Shown piece by piece: positions 45,959 to 58,568 of a stretch of DNA of 64,000 bases. The DNA lies in NCBI GenBank assembly GCA_034509735.1, contig JACGWO010000013.1:15768136-15832135 (forward strand), in the 5' to 3' direction. Source of the stretch: Sesamum alatum. Lineage: Eukaryota; Streptophyta; Magnoliopsida; Lamiales; Pedaliaceae. Position numbers and translations under genes: made by a program. The notes beneath the pieces were generated by a model. It ran no database searches, was not told where the DNA came from, and saw nothing but the letters and a program-made list of their open reading frames with translations. How positions within the stretch are numbered: the stretch's first letter is position 1; each line of letters starts with the position of its first letter.

Positions 45959-48396
45959 CTAGCAGTCTAACACATTTCTAAAGCAGTAAGCACCCAACAG
46001 AAACCATCCAATGAGGAGGAACGAAAACGAGAATAATCCAACTAAAAACAGCCATCCAACCATGAATACACCAAAGCAGACAACCACCACAAAAGGCATA
46101 AATGATCTCAACACAGACAAACCATCAACCCACTTCCCCTTCCATAGAATAAGAGCTGCAACGTTGACCACGTTCCAATTCATCGATCCCCCATAGCACA
46201 TCCGGTTAAGGCAATTAGCAACGAACGAGTGGCAGTTGCATGTGAAGAGGTTGTAAGATTTGTGCTCATAGTGGCGCGAGCTTGACTGTATAGCATCATC
46301 CCACGTAATTGCAGTCCCATATTCGGCATGCATAGAGTGGTGCTTGCACGTATGTCCAGCAAGGGTTGGAGGAAAACAACACTGCCGTATCAGAATAAAC
46401 CAGGTTACCTATTGATGATACCCATGCTATATACGCCCTTTATCCCGCAAAAGATGTTTAATGAATCAACAAAATAGGAAAAGTCAACTCGTTTTCTTTT
46501 GGTACGACAATAATGCTACTCTTAAAAAGTGCCCGTTTTTAACTCTACAAACGACAAATCGAAGCTAGTCAAAATATGCCTCGTTTAGCAGAGAGAAGTG
46601 ATGGATGTATACCTGCTTTCTGTCCAATTGAAGGTATCTCCCAACGGGACCAAAAGCAAACTCATCCACCTGAATGAGGTTGGAGCCTGAGAAATCTACA
46701 ATGGTACCATCCTCCCTACATACGCCAACATGTCCGATGAAAGGTGCCAACCACGAGACTACAGGCAACGGTGTCCATACCACACAGCATGGAAATTTAG
46801 CTTTCGGCGGGTCTACTTCATTTAGCGGCCACAGTTCATGCTGAATAATTCCATCACAACTTCTGTTTTCAGCTTCAATGACAAGAGTAAGCTCTGTTAG
46901 AGAAAGTATTCCTGAAGGGCATATGGCTAAATACAATCTTGCATCCTTATTATTTGCTCAGTTGACAACATTCTCCATTTTAGTTATTCGAGGAAATAAT
47001 ATAAGCATGTCGGTTCTATAGTCACCAAAATGGAAGATCTATTATGCAATATGAATCAGACGTACTGAAAGAAACATAGAACATAGGAGGCATAAAATAC
47101 AATTTTATGGTAATGGAAAGTCAAATCTGAGTTAAGTATATGCATAAGACTGCGGAGTTAAATGAAGTACAAGAATCAACTACCATTAATGGAACGTTTA
47201 TGATGACTTCTATCAACTCATGTCTTCTGATCCCCATCAAAACTTTCACGTCCAACGCATAAGTACACAAGGCAAAAACTTCAGCAATCATCCAAGTGAA
47301 GCAGCACTTGTTTCACTAACATGATAGTCACCGAGAAACTATGATGATAGTCCACATACGTGCAAAAAATTGCATGCACATGTACTTGAGCCTTTGTTCG
47401 TGCATGGATAATTCAAATCGACGATCATTCTTGGAAATCATCGTTATACTACTACACTCACCTTATGTTTGAATCGTTCCTTAAAACCCAAAACAAATCC
47501 CAAATATTGCAACAAAAAGATTTTTCTTTCTATACTAACCTCATTTGCTTCGAAAGCCGTCATTCATTGATCAATAGATGAGTTATGCACTTTTTCGACC
47601 GAAAAACATTTTAATTAACAATGAATAAGATGCTCCACTAGCCTAGTTCGATATAGGCTGATAAAAACATCCAGTTCTGCTAAGCATAAACAACTTTCAT
47701 CAACATGCAATTGATATTTAACACTTGCAAATGTGGAACATACATGAAAACTACATGGTTTCAAAATAGAAACCATATATCTTAAATTGTTTTGCACCTA
47801 CCACAACTTGCAAACTATTATCCCATAGAGTAATTATTCCAATTACTCCACTATATTTATTGTTTATGTGGTCATAGTATTTCCCAAGCTAAAGAACCAG
47901 TACTGGAGGAGAAATTAACTTATCAAAATCACTGTCCATTCCTTTTTTTTTTTATATAAGGGAAAAAAAATAAAAAAAAATAAAGGGCCATCTGGATTAG
48001 GACCACAGAGGATCATGCTGATGTGAAATCCTTAAATCCTTAAAGAACAAGAAAACAAATGAAAATGAGAAAGCATAAACACTTCTTGATGAATAAACCC
48101 CACTCCAAATTTCAGCTATTAGAACAGATTAAAAATGCATTCTTTTTTTTTTTTTTTTTTTTGAGGGAGATCAAAAATGCATTCTTGACAACTCTACAGC
48201 CAGTAATGCAAGCCCATAAAATCCCACAAACAGAAACTCAAAATCTGAACCAAAAACTGCGTTTAAACTTCAAGATCAAGAAGATCAAGTAAAGTAAACT
48301 ATTCAAGAAACAGTCCCAAAAAAAAAGGAAAAAAAAAAAAAAACTGCAACAGCAGTTGATATACCTGCACAATCTTTCTGAATCTTCCGAACCCAT
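45959..48396 (-). CDS. RTE1: RTE1/RTH-family membrane protein (DUF778)
   Basis: This is a homologue of REVERSION-TO-ETHYLENE SENSITIVITY1, an ER/Golgi membrane protein that promotes signalling by the ETR1 ethylene receptor. Three exons: 48396-48365, 46862-46613, 46381-45959, totalling 705 nt, or 234 residues. The first intron is 1502 bases. Family marks are [18 protein letters not shown] (residues about 34-51), [35 protein letters not shown], the [19 protein letters not shown] region, [21 protein letters not shown], and two closely spaced hydrophobic helices near the C-terminus (about 185-228). Exon 1 ([10 protein letters not shown]) is chosen because its phase joins the acceptor at 46862 in frame and gives the usual short N-terminus; this junction is the least certain. 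Whether it is RTE1 or its paralogue RTH is not settled. Confidence 0.88.
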
Positions 48397-48640
48397 GTTG
48401 CAGAAATGAGAAATGCACTACCAAAATGCTCCTTGATTTCACTCACTTGAGAGAAAATAATTGCTGTATTTTGCGTATATTACTGTGAAAAAAGAATTGA
48501 TTTTTGATTACTTCATCTTCAGGGAAAAGACTATGGAAAGGTGCATGAACCTGAAACTCCCCAAAACGTCTCTCTTACCAAAGTGGGCCCGCTTGTAAAT
48601 TTCTAATGGCTATTTTGCCCCCAGGGGAAATACACACAGT
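48397..48640 (-). promoter_or_regulatory. RTE1-like gene leader and promoter with a TCP-type site
   Basis: Above the start codon the sequence contains GTGGGCCC (48583-48590), which matches the class II TCP consensus GTGGNCCC. It is the only GC-rich motif in this AT-rich stretch. No clear TATA box is visible. Confidence 0.4.
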
Positions 48641-49549
48641 TTTCGAAAATTTCAATCATGGCATAATAAAGTTGGAATTTGCCTAATATGCTCCACCAAC
48701 TTGGTATTGGAACTATTCAGCTACATTTATTTATTCTGGTGAGTATCAATTTGTCCCCCACAACTATCTAGCTTCTGTTACGTTTGACCCCTCAAAATTG
48801 TAAAAACTACACATTTCCCACCCTCTCAACAGGAGTGTACAATTTACAGTAAATTACGTCGAGCCCCCTATTTTGAATATAATTACAAATACTCCCTCAT
48901 TGTTAAAGAAATTACTGATACCATTGATAACAGCGTTCGTACAACAATTGACCCACCCCGTTAGTTTCTAATGTTTCATCCAAATTCTGTATTGAATTGT
49001 AAAAAATATTCTTTTGGACCATAAATTATAATTTCGCATATTTCTTTTAAATAATATTCATCAAACATTAGATTGCTTGCACTTTTTTTTAATAATAACA
49101 TCCATCCAATATGAGTTGTTATACTTTTTTGTTTTTTTTTTTCAAAATTAAAATTTCAACTAGGATAAAATTAATATTTTCACCTTCCCTTCCAAGAAAT
49201 ATAAAATTATGATATTATGGGGTGTCAGTAATTTTTCAAACAACGAGTCAATAGTTTTGATTGGGTCAAATATGAGGGAAGCTTAACGTAATTTACCCTA
49301 CAATTTGTTATTCTACTTCCACCCTCTTTTCAATATATTTGCATAAAGGAAAATCTCACATAAATACAGGAAAAAATGCAAACAATCCCCTGTGATATTG
49401 GGTATGTGCAAAACATCCACCTATGAAAAAAAAAAAAAAAACACAAAATATGTGACACACCCTCTGTAATCATATTCTATCTCATAATTAATTCACATTT
49501 ATACTCAACCAGATAAATAATCTTATGTCAATAGTTAATATAAACCTCA

Positions 49550-49655
49550 ATCGATTAAATACTTCAACAAAATCTTTATATAACATACTTCACTATAGCG
49601 TAATCGATTAAATACTTCAACAAAATCTTTATATAACATACTTCACTATAGCATA
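49550..49655. repeat. 53-bp tandem duplication
   Basis: Two nearly identical head-to-tail units starting atcgattaaatacttcaac at 49550 and 49603. Confidence 0.88.
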
Positions 49656-50181
49656 TGAAAACTACAAAAGTGAAGTTTATAACTATTACAAAACTTAAGA
49701 TATCAATTCAATCGGAGTTTAATATTATCGTTAATAGGTAGCTAGAGCTCCCGACTCATGATGACACTTCAGTGCTGACTCACTTAATAAGACTGACAAC
49801 TGGCTATGAGCTAGCTAGATGAGTCATTGCAATCTATCAGCTGAAAAAGTACATGACAAAGAGTGGGTTGCCAACTCAGTAGGTATAGCTAATTAGCTAT
49901 ATATACACACACAATGGACACATACAAAGGAGATTGATTTCATGCAATAAGACAAATCAACCACGTCGTTATACAATTTCCACAATATCACAAAGTAATC
50001 AGTACCAATAATTATGTGAAAATCAATACCAAGTCACCATCCACCATCCACCAAAATATAATGCACATTCAATTATGATTTATTATCTTAGGGCCCCACT
50101 TAACCTAGTTGGAGTATATTTAATGATTTTGCTTGCTCTCATCATCTCCATCACATCATCATCATTTTTTTCTTCAAATAC

Positions 50182-50340
50182 CACACAACTCGTATGATAT
50201 CTCATCATCTATCATATCACATAGCACACAGCTCGTATGACATTACATCATCCATCATATCACACAACACACGGCTTGTATGATATTACATCATCCATCA
50301 TATCACACAACACACATCTCGTATGATAAACATCATCTCC
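50182..50340. repeat. 43-bp minisatellite
   Basis: The 'gtatga' landmark recurs at 50192, 50235, 50278 and 50321, a constant 43-bp period, with moderate divergence among units. Confidence 0.82.
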
Positions 50341-50838
50341 ATTAATTGATGACAACACACATCTCATCACCAATCTCATCATCATAAACCATAAACATGC
50401 ACTAGGTTAGATAATCCATCTCTTCATCTCAATTCACCATCTATACATTAACAACTTCATAATTCAACTCCAATCAATAATCAATAGAAACATGTCACAA
50501 TCATTCACGACCACTCCATCATTCATCTCCGTTCACCAACAAAATCGAAGTATATCACAAGTATTTACTATGTACATCACGCCGAACCATAGACATAACT
50601 CATAACAACAATTTTACAAGACAATCACATAATCAAGTTTAGCATATGACATTTTATGATCGATTAAACATAACTGTGCATCTTCATCTATATATATATA
50701 TATTCAATTAACTATACTTACCTCAATTTCACAATGATTTACTACAAAATGACGTGTTCAGTCCTGTACGTTGTTTTCATGTCCTAAATGAGTTATAAGA
50801 TGGACAATCAATGAATAGATAACATTGTAATTCCTTAA

Positions 50839-51466
50839 TGTTAAATATACATACATATTACAAGATTTTGATGTCTCCTAAACTTGTGGTTAAGGAGGAC
50901 TCCTCTTGTGTAAAGAGTTTGTAGTCTCCTAGACTTTGTATTGAGATTGGACTCCTCTTGTGCAATCCTATAAATAGGGTGTTTCTATGGAACCAAATGG
51001 ATATTCAATTTGATGTATATTCTTTCAAAGCCTCACGCAAATAGATCTCTCTATTCTCTCTTGGAGAATCACCAAAAGTCTCCAAGGGTTTAAGGTGTGT
51101 AAATGAGTGGCTTACTCTGGTAGTAATCCACCAAGGCAAGCAAGGCGTGTTCATGGGTTCCACAATATATGGAGTAAGATCCGACGTGGGGAGATCTTGA
51201 AGATGTTCGTGGGAATCTTGATGATGTACGTGGGGTAATCTTCAAGCACAAGAAAGACGAAGTGTTCGTAATTCAATCGAGGTATGAGCTTGTAGACAGC
51301 TAGATCCGGATACACAGATCGATATATATATTTTCCGCTGGTACAGGTTTAATCGATCCACGATTATGTGCTAATGTGAATATTGATCATATAACGTGCA
51401 CATAAAGATTACATATTCTGTGCGAGAATATTTGTTTTATGTATTAACCATTGTTATTTTCCAACA
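50839..51466 (+). mobile_element. Solo LTR with TATA box
   Basis: The LTR is 628 bp, with TG...CA ends (tgttaaatatac... ttttccaaca). It is flanked by a perfect 5-bp duplication CTTAA (50834-50838, 51467-51471). A TATA box (tataaata, 50969-50976) sits in a typical LTR position. No internal domain adjoins it, so LTR-LTR recombination is the likely origin. The size suggests a copia-type LTR. Confidence 0.85.
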
Positions 51467-51471
51467 CTTAA

Positions 51472-52496
51472 TAATGCATTAACATTCAAATACTTCTCAC
51501 AAATCTTTTAATATCTTATTCTACAAAATTTGGATCTTTATTCCGTTTTCTTCTACATAAAGTAGACTCAATTATCTTTCCATCAGTATATATCTTGCAA
51601 TATTAAAATCATTGTTTATATTTTAAAAATTTCCCTTAATGCCAATGAACCTACTAATCCCTCCATCATGACCATAGCTCACTAATTAAATCATAACTTT
51701 AATATAATGATCCAATTTAAAAACCATTTTAGTATGATAATATAAACATCCTAGACTTTCCAATGGTATAAAGGTTGTATATTAAATCTTAGGAATAAAT
51801 TTATTAAAAATCTCTCTTATTCCTGTTCATGGTTTTCTTTGACAGAATCAGTGTATCAAATCATAAATCATCCCCAGTCCCAAATACAAGTTATACAGGT
51901 ATTAATTTTACTCCAAATACTCTCATATGTCTCTACTTTCATTTCCATCAAGAATCATATGAATTGAATTTGTGTATAATGAGTTATTCAGGTTTTAACA
52001 CAACCCGTTCTGTATTATCGCAGATCCATAGCATCTACTTTAAAATCCTCCTAAAGTTCGTATAATCATTAAAAAATTATGATATTTAAATAATATGATA
52101 TAATCTGTGTCTAGTTTCATTTTAAGAAAGAATCATGCAAATTAAACCATTATAACTCAAGTTACAATGTCTTTAATACACTCAATTTGGATACCGTGGA
52201 AACATGACAATAGAATGTTTCCTCATATTTACCCATTAAAACGAAATATTTATCTTCTTCTCAAAACTACAAAGTTTTAGCCAACATCTTAAGATTTCCA
52301 TAGAAACTTTGATCGGTAAAACTCAATATTTCCTGGAAAAACAGAGGCTGTTTGGACAGAGCTTACGTTGTTACCATGTATCTTACTTTTTTCATTCATT
52401 TCTTCCATGTTCTACATAAATCTAAGCTCATACTCCAATTAACAGATTAGAGACAGAATTCTCTTACCAATATCAGCTGAGAAGGCTCTAGGCTTT
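51472..52496. other. Intergenic DNA, nothing recognised
   Basis: AT-rich sequence between the solo LTR and the copia element. No supported gene or repeat. Confidence 0.4.
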
Positions 52497-52778
52497 TGTT
52501 GGTATGCGAAATGGAAGCTTTGCATCAACAGATCCATGGTGAGAAGAAAGGATTCAAGAAACAAATCAGCTTAACAAAAAGGAATTGTATTTCTCCGAGA
52601 AGGACTTGACAACTTATATGCTAGTCAAGTATTACAATCGTAATTAAAACAACACAACTAATTAACTGCACCTGAATAACTAAAAACGTGCTAATTGAAT
52701 AGAAGAAACGCTAGGAGGTAAAACACGAGTTTACAAGTGCTAAACTGATGCTAAGTAAATTAAATTGCTATCTCTTCA
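52497..52778 (-). repeat. 3' LTR of the copia element
   Basis: The LTR is 282 bp, with TG...CA ends on either strand (tgttggtatg ... tctcttca). It is adjacent to the purine tract. Confidence 0.88.
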
Positions 52779-55303
52779 CGCCCTCCTCAAGTTGGACTTG
52801 GTTGAGATCAACAAAGCCTAACTTGGATATGATAGCTGCAAAAGCTGGTCCTGGTAAAGTTTTGGTGAAAACGTTTGCAAGCTGGGAAGTGGCGGACACA
52901 TGCTGAGGTGCTAGGAAGCCAGCCTTGTATTTGTTGCGTACCAGGTGGCAGTCTATTTCAAGGTACTTTGTTCTTTCGTGGAACACTGGGTTGGCTACAA
53001 TGTGTAGAGAAGCCTGGTTGTCACAGAAGAAAATGATAGGCATGCGAACTTGCACATGACGATCGAGCAACAAATTGTAAAAAGCCACACTACTTCACAA
53101 GTGGTTGTCCCCATGCTTCAGTATTCCGCTTCCGCTGTGGAACGAGAGACTGTTTGTTGTTTCTTGGTCTTCCAAGATATCAAGGAAGGTCCAAGAAAAA
53201 TGCAAAAACCTGTCAGGGATCTTCTAGTATCCACACATGATGCCCAGTCAGCATCACAATAAGCAATCAGGTCTGTGGATGTTCCTGTAGGAAAGAAAAG
53301 ACCCTTGTCAGTGGTGCCTTTGAGATTCCTCAACAAATGAAGCATAGCATCCCAATGTTGCTGTGCAGGGCGATGCATAAACTGGCTCAATTGTTGAGCT
53401 GCGTGTGCAATGTTAGGTCTTGTGAAGCCTAGGTAGAGAATTCTTCCAATGAGCCTTCTATAGGCTTCGGGTTTAGGAATGATATCACCTGTTGTCAAAC
53501 TAAACTTGATCCCTATAGGCAACGGGTCATGGCTGGTCTGGCTTTATCTAATCCTGCATCCTTCAACAGATCTCGTACATATTTAGCTTGTGTCACTGCT
53601 ATCCCTCATGTTGATCTAGTAATCTCAAGCCCAAGATAGTATGTTGCTAATCCCAAATCTTTCACTATAAAAAGACTATGCCTTCGATTTAGTTGTAACC
53701 CTTTGCAACCAGTCGTGCCTTGTGTTTGTCAATCGTGCCATCTGCTTTAAGTTTCAGTCTGTACACCCATTTGCATCCTATGGCGCGTTTATCCTTTGGA
53801 AAAGGGGTGATATCCCAAGTTTCATCCTTTAGTAAGGCGTCTAGCTTTGTCTTCATGGCCTGGTTCCAAGCCTTTGTTTGACTAGCATCTCTGAAACTTC
53901 TTGGTTCCTGCATTTCAGATAGAGAAGATGCAAAATACTTGTGCAGGGGATTAGCTTCTGAAATAGTGGGATCCGTGTCTGTATCCTCAATGTGATAATA
54001 GTGAAAGTCCTGCATCCAAGCAGGCTTATTTGTAATTCTATTTGATCTTCTTATTTTCCTTATAGAATTTGATTCTTCCACTGCTGTGTCTGTTCAGGTG
54101 CATTGATTAGGTTTTCTGTTTGTTCCACACATGTATTTTTGATATTGATGGTTCCCAGATCATTTGTGCAAGCAGGTAAGGGATAGGTGACAGGATCTAG
54201 CAATTTTCCTTCATAGGGAAAAATTTCTTCCTGGAAAACAACATCTCTAGAGACTAATAGTATTTGTGTATTTAAATCATAGATTTTATATCCCTTTTGT
54301 CCCGGGGCATATCCTATGAAAACCCCTTTAATGGCTCTATGCTCAAACTTCCCCTTCTGTGGTTGAATATTAGCAGCAAAGCAAAGTGTACCAAAAATCT
54401 TCATATGGTCATAATCAGGCTGTTTCTTATTCAACACCTCATAGGGTGTTTTCCATTTTAGTACATGTGTAGGCAATCTATTTATAATGCACGTAGCAGT
54501 TAGAAGAGCCTCAGACTAGAACATACTTGGCATGTTTGCCTGGAACATGAGAGCCTTGGTAATTTGCAGCAAGTGTTTATGTTTAATCTCAACCACTCCA
54601 TTTTGTTGGGGTGTATAGGTGCAGGTCTTTTGGTGTATAATCCCTTACTCAGTCAGGAATTTTTGGCATTCTTGATTTATAAATTCTGTGCCATTATCAC
54701 TTCTAATGGTCTTAACTTCTCATATTGTGTGAGAACCATTTTGTGAAAAGCCTTTGTAAGGGCCAGTGTTTGTGATTTATGCTTCATTACAAAAGTCCAT
54801 GTGCATCTACTGTGGTCATTAACCAATGTTAACATATATGTAGAATGAGACAAGGATGGTTGCCTGTAAGGGCCCCAAATCAACGTGGACAATATCAAAA
54901 GGATTTTCAGCATGTGAATCACTGAGGGGAAAGGGGTTTCTATGTTGTTTGGCCAGTGGACAAACATCACACAAAGATAAGGAACCTTTATTTTTATTTA
55001 GAAATTTCAAGTGTCTCAGTACAGTGGATGAAATATGTCCTAATCTTTTGTGCCATTCCTAGCCACTAAACCCTTTTCAGGGGATTTATTTAACAGCTCT
55101 TCAATAGTTTGTGCCTTAAAATAAATGAAATCAAGAACATATAATTTTCCTATCAACCGTCCTACAACTAATGTCCAATTAGTCCTGTGGTCCTGCAAGG
55201 CACAATATAAGGGGTAAAACTTGAACCTTACATCATTATCATCACAAAGTTTACTGATAGATAACAAGTTGAATTTTAAGCTAGGAACATAGAACACATC
55301 ATT
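52779..55303 (-). pseudogene. Copia pol: integrase, truncated RT and RNase H
   Basis: Reading from high to low: a pre-integrase piece with NDVFYVPSLKFNLLSISKL (near 55300); CDVCPLAKQHR and the integrase start FDIVHVDLG (55010-54819); the integrase core in a shifted frame with NDHSRCTWTF (54970-54677); the integrase C-terminal part with IFGTLCFAAN and GVFIGYAPGQKGYKIYD (54476-54060); and the RT start IGCKWVYRLK and KARLVAKGYN (54081-53689). At about 53680 the sequence jumps directly to VKDLGLATYYLGLEI, so the RT palm with its YVDD motif is missing. The RT-connection and RNase H regions follow (53522-53118, 53088-52768), with CDADWASC and ADVFTKTLP-like [10 protein letters not shown]. Confidence 0.85.
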
Positions 55304-55786
55304 CCCTTTGTTTGGTTTCATTTCCCCAGTGTTTTTGAGATACTGAGAAAACAAAACCAAACATAATATTACTCAAAACACCTTTACTGGGTGTTTTGGC
55401 ACGTTCTCCCATATATACATACATCCACCTACAAATAAACAATTATTATTATATACATATACATTTATAAAAATATATAAAAGAAACATGATTTGACAAT
55501 GAATAGTATTTTTTGTCTCCTAATATACAACACAATACATATAAAAAAATATTACTATATACATATATACAAATATATAAAAGAGACATGATTTGACAAT
55601 GAACAGTGTTTTTTGTCTCCCAATATATAACATAATACATACAATATATTTTTACACTATTTAAAATTAACTCCAAAAACAAATCCAAACATATACTATA
55701 TCTCTAACACACACTTATTTATCTCTATTTTTCTCTTTCTATCTCCACAAATCAAAACAAAACAAACTAAAAATAAAACCAAATAC
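55304..55786 (-). mobile_element. MITE inserted in the copia protease-integrase junction
   Basis: The roughly 483-bp insertion splits the copia frame between ENLKLN and NDVFYVPS. Its ends are related inverted repeats (ccctttgtttggtttcattt at the left; on the other strand agtatttggttttattttta at the right). The flanks catcatt and tatgatt may be a diverged target duplication of 7-8 bp, as for hAT elements. It contains two related copies of a roughly 115-bp internal segment ending in 'aaacatgatttgacaatga'. A truncated relative is at 31122-31512. Confidence 0.6.
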
Positions 55787-57085
55787 TATGATTAAGTTTC
55801 AGGTTTTCTGCAAGTTGAATGTTACCAACAATGTCTACATGCTGTTTGGAGCCATCAACTAGGTGAATAAACAGTTTAAGCTCGCGAGACTCAATATGGT
55901 AAAATAAGGTATGATCATTGCAAATGTGTGATGTTGCACCACTATTAATAATCCAAAACTTACTGCAATTAAAAGTTGAGTTTAGTGCCAATTTACCTGA
56001 AAAGTCTATGGAAAAATCAGAATACGAGTGATTGTGGTTCTCCTCTATCAGTCTTTTTAATTCATTTTTAATCAGGTCTGAAATGGCCTCTTCATCCATT
56101 GTGTTTTGTACTGACTCCTGGTCTGCAATTTGGCTGGAAGCACTGCTTAAAGCTCGACTGCTAGTGTTGCTTCCTTTCCTTTTCCTTTGCTCCACTAATG
56201 TCTTGTACCACTCTGGGTACCCATAGATTTCAAAACACCCTTCCTTGAGGTGCCTTGGCTTTACACAGTGGCTACATTGCAGTTCTTTCTTTTCTTGCAC
56301 ATTTCTTTTCTTCCATTGGAATCCCTTTGCTTGCATTGCCATGTTCTGCATTGGAGTTGAGACTGCAGAGCTTATCTCTTTCTGCCTTTCATCACTCAGT
56401 AGCATAGCATACACCTTGGCACGCTGGGCAAGGGTTCCAACATAGGTATCTGTCCACGAACTTGTTCGAATGCCTCACTTAGCCCTATGAGGAATTGCAT
56501 TAGATGATCCATTTTTCTCTGATTTGCAAGTTCCTTCAAGGCTCCACAACTACAAGCTGGCAGAGCAGTCAAACATCCTAATTCGTCCCATAAGGTTTTG
56601 ATTTTCACGAAATACACAGATACTGAAAGATTTCCTTGAGAGGTTGAAGATATTTCTCTCTGGAGCTGATAAATCATGGGGCCATTGCTAATCCCATACC
56701 TAGCCTCTATTTCCAGCCATAACTCTCTCGCTATTTCTATATAGAGGAAAGATTGCACAATGTCTTTAGCTATTGTGTTGAGTATCTAGGAAATTACTAG
56801 GCCGTCCTCTCTTGCCCACTGTTCATACTCGTATGAGGATTCATTTGGCTTGGGATTCTTCCTAGTGATGAACCCTAATTTCATTTTGACTCGTAGGGCA
56901 ATCTTGATGGATCTACTCCATGCCAAGTAATTTTGCCCGTTCAAGATTGTTGACACCAAGACGGACCCTGGATTTTCAGTTATCTGCATCCTCAGGAGGT
57001 TGAGATCGATTTCTGCCCTTTTCCCTTTATCCTCCTGCTTTGTGGGACTCGCCATGGGAATACCCAATTCTTGATTAACTCGCAC
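55787..57085 (-). pseudogene. Copia gag and protease
   Basis: The gag N-terminus starts near 57055 (MASPTKQEDKGKRAE) with NGQNYLAWSRSIKIAL. A stop follows 'DGLVIS', then the UBN2-type gag core (56758-56396: LWLEIEARYG, LQREISSTSQGNLSV). The next frame (56414-55767) holds a CCHC zinc knuckle (CSHCVKPRHLKEGC) and the protease motif, where the expected DSGA is NSGA, so the catalytic Asp is lost. Confidence 0.85.
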
Positions 57086-57138
57086 AACGAAAATCTAGCA
57101 AAATTTCAAGAGTGGATACCAGAGACCATCAATGGATG

Positions 57139-57150
57139 GCTCTGATACCA
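57139..57150 (-). other. tRNA-Met primer binding site of the copia element
   Basis: The minus strand reads TGGTATCAGAGC directly after the 5' LTR. This is the standard plant copia primer site. Confidence 0.92.
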
Positions 57151-57436
57151 TGTTGGTATGCGAAACGGAAGCTTTGCATCAAAAGATCCATGGTGAGAAG
57201 AAAGGATTTCAAGAAACAAATCAGTTTAACAAGAAGGAATTGTATTTCTCTGAGAAGGACTTGACAGCTTATATACTAGTCAAGTATTACAACCGTAATT
57301 AAAACTACACAATTAATTAACTGCACCTGAATAACTAAAAAAGTGCTAATAATTGAATGGAAGAAACGCTAGGAGGTAAAACACGAGTTTACAAGTGCTA
57401 AACTGATGCTAAGTAAATTAAATTGCTATCTCTTCA
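57151..57436 (-). repeat. 5' LTR of the copia element
   Basis: A 286-bp direct partner of 52497-52778. Confidence 0.88.
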
Positions 57437-57441
57437 ACTTT

Positions 57442-58304
57442 TGAGTTTTTAAAGAAGAAAAGAAAGAATGGAAATGAAGAAACTAAATCTTATATATAAC
57501 TATTGTCTCTCACTCCACCGCCTCATCCATCTCCTTTTTCTTCTTCTTCTTTTTTTTTTTTGTTTATTGGTTTCTATTACATTCTATAACATCCCATAGA
57601 TGATACAAGTGGGTGTGTGTATATATATATATATGTAGGTAATTAGGTGTGTATATATATATATATGCATTTTATATTATATATATATATTGATAATTCC
57701 CCTTTTTATTTTCTTTTGTCTTCTTTTGATTTTTTACAATTCTCTACAATATTCCAAAGCTAATACAATTGGTTTTATAGCATATATATATATATATTTG
57801 TACATATATATATATATATATTTTTATAAAGATATTATATCTCCCCTCTTCATCTTTACAATTTTCATTTAACCCCACAAATTTCTATTGTGCAATATTC
57901 AAGTATTTACAATAATTTCTCTTGTCTTTTTACATCTCTAATTAAAGACAAATCTAATACAATTCATCACACCATATCCATATTATTATGTTAATAAATA
58001 ATAATCATGTATTAACATTTGAGGATGTTACAAAATGTCACTTGTGTTTTTTAAAATGAAGCAATTAATTTACTCTTTAAACAGAAAGGTAAATTGCTCT
58101 ATTTTAAAAAATATAGACTAATTTTTGTTGTGCATAGAAAATTAATTACTCATTTATAATTTCATAACGGGATAAATTGCATTAAACCCCGATACTATAT
58201 ACAAAAAGCAAGCAAAACAGTTTACTTCAGTAAACACACAGGATAGGAGTGGTAAAATTTGATAGTAAAATTACAATAACCATATTGAACTTAATTGTAA
58301 TAAT
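57442..58304. other. Microsatellite-rich intergenic DNA
   Basis: Several (AT)n and (GT)n tracts lie at 57615-57690 and 57780-57830. A palindromic family D MITE is at about 58035-58190. The final part is probably 3' untranslated sequence of the dehydroquinate synthase gene. No gene is supported. Confidence 0.5.
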
Positions 58305-58531
58305 CTAGGAGTTTGTAAATGCAAGCAATGTGTCATCAAGAGCCTTTTGTTCGAAGCTGCCCGTGAAAACACAGCTGCCCAGAGGTCCCTTCAGGAGAAC
58401 AAACCTTAACAATCCATCAGCCACCTTTTTATCAACCTGTCAAATGTTTTTACACAAACAACTTAATTTGTGAGACTGACTTATTAGAATATTGTAAGAA
58501 CATTACATTAAAATTTTCATTTAGCCAAAAA

Positions 58532-58568
<37 letters not shown>

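Larger units (their letters stand above)
48641..50838. repeat. Intergenic repeats: MITE A relative and minisatellites
   Basis: Positions about 48850-49300 hold a diverged family A-like MITE ('gtaaattacgtcga' at the left, 'taatttaccc' at the right). Positions 49550-49655 are two copies of a 53-bp unit (atcgattaaatacttcaac...). Positions about 50182-50330 are about three copies of a 43-bp unit containing 'ctcgtatgat' and 'atcatccatcatatcaca'. No gene is supported. Confidence 0.6.
52497..57436 (-). mobile_element. Ty1-copia LTR retrotransposon, defective
   Basis: The element is 4940 bp, on the minus strand, with LTRs at 52497-52778 (3') and 57151-57436 (5'). They differ at about 14 positions by eye, roughly 5%. 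The primer site TGGTATCAGAGC (minus strand, 57150-57139) fits initiator tRNA-Met. The purine tract is at 52779-52792. The flanks gcttt and acttt agree at 4 of 5 bases, an imperfect target duplication. The gene order gag, protease, integrase, RT, RNase H is copia-type. Stops, frameshifts, a deletion of the RT core and an inserted MITE make it inactive. Confidence 0.9.

Noticed and set aside
51213..51226. A 14-base match to the start of mature miR172 (gaatcttgatgatg)
   Set aside because: It lies in a solo LTR, the match stops at 14 bases, and I see no pairing arm for a precursor hairpin.
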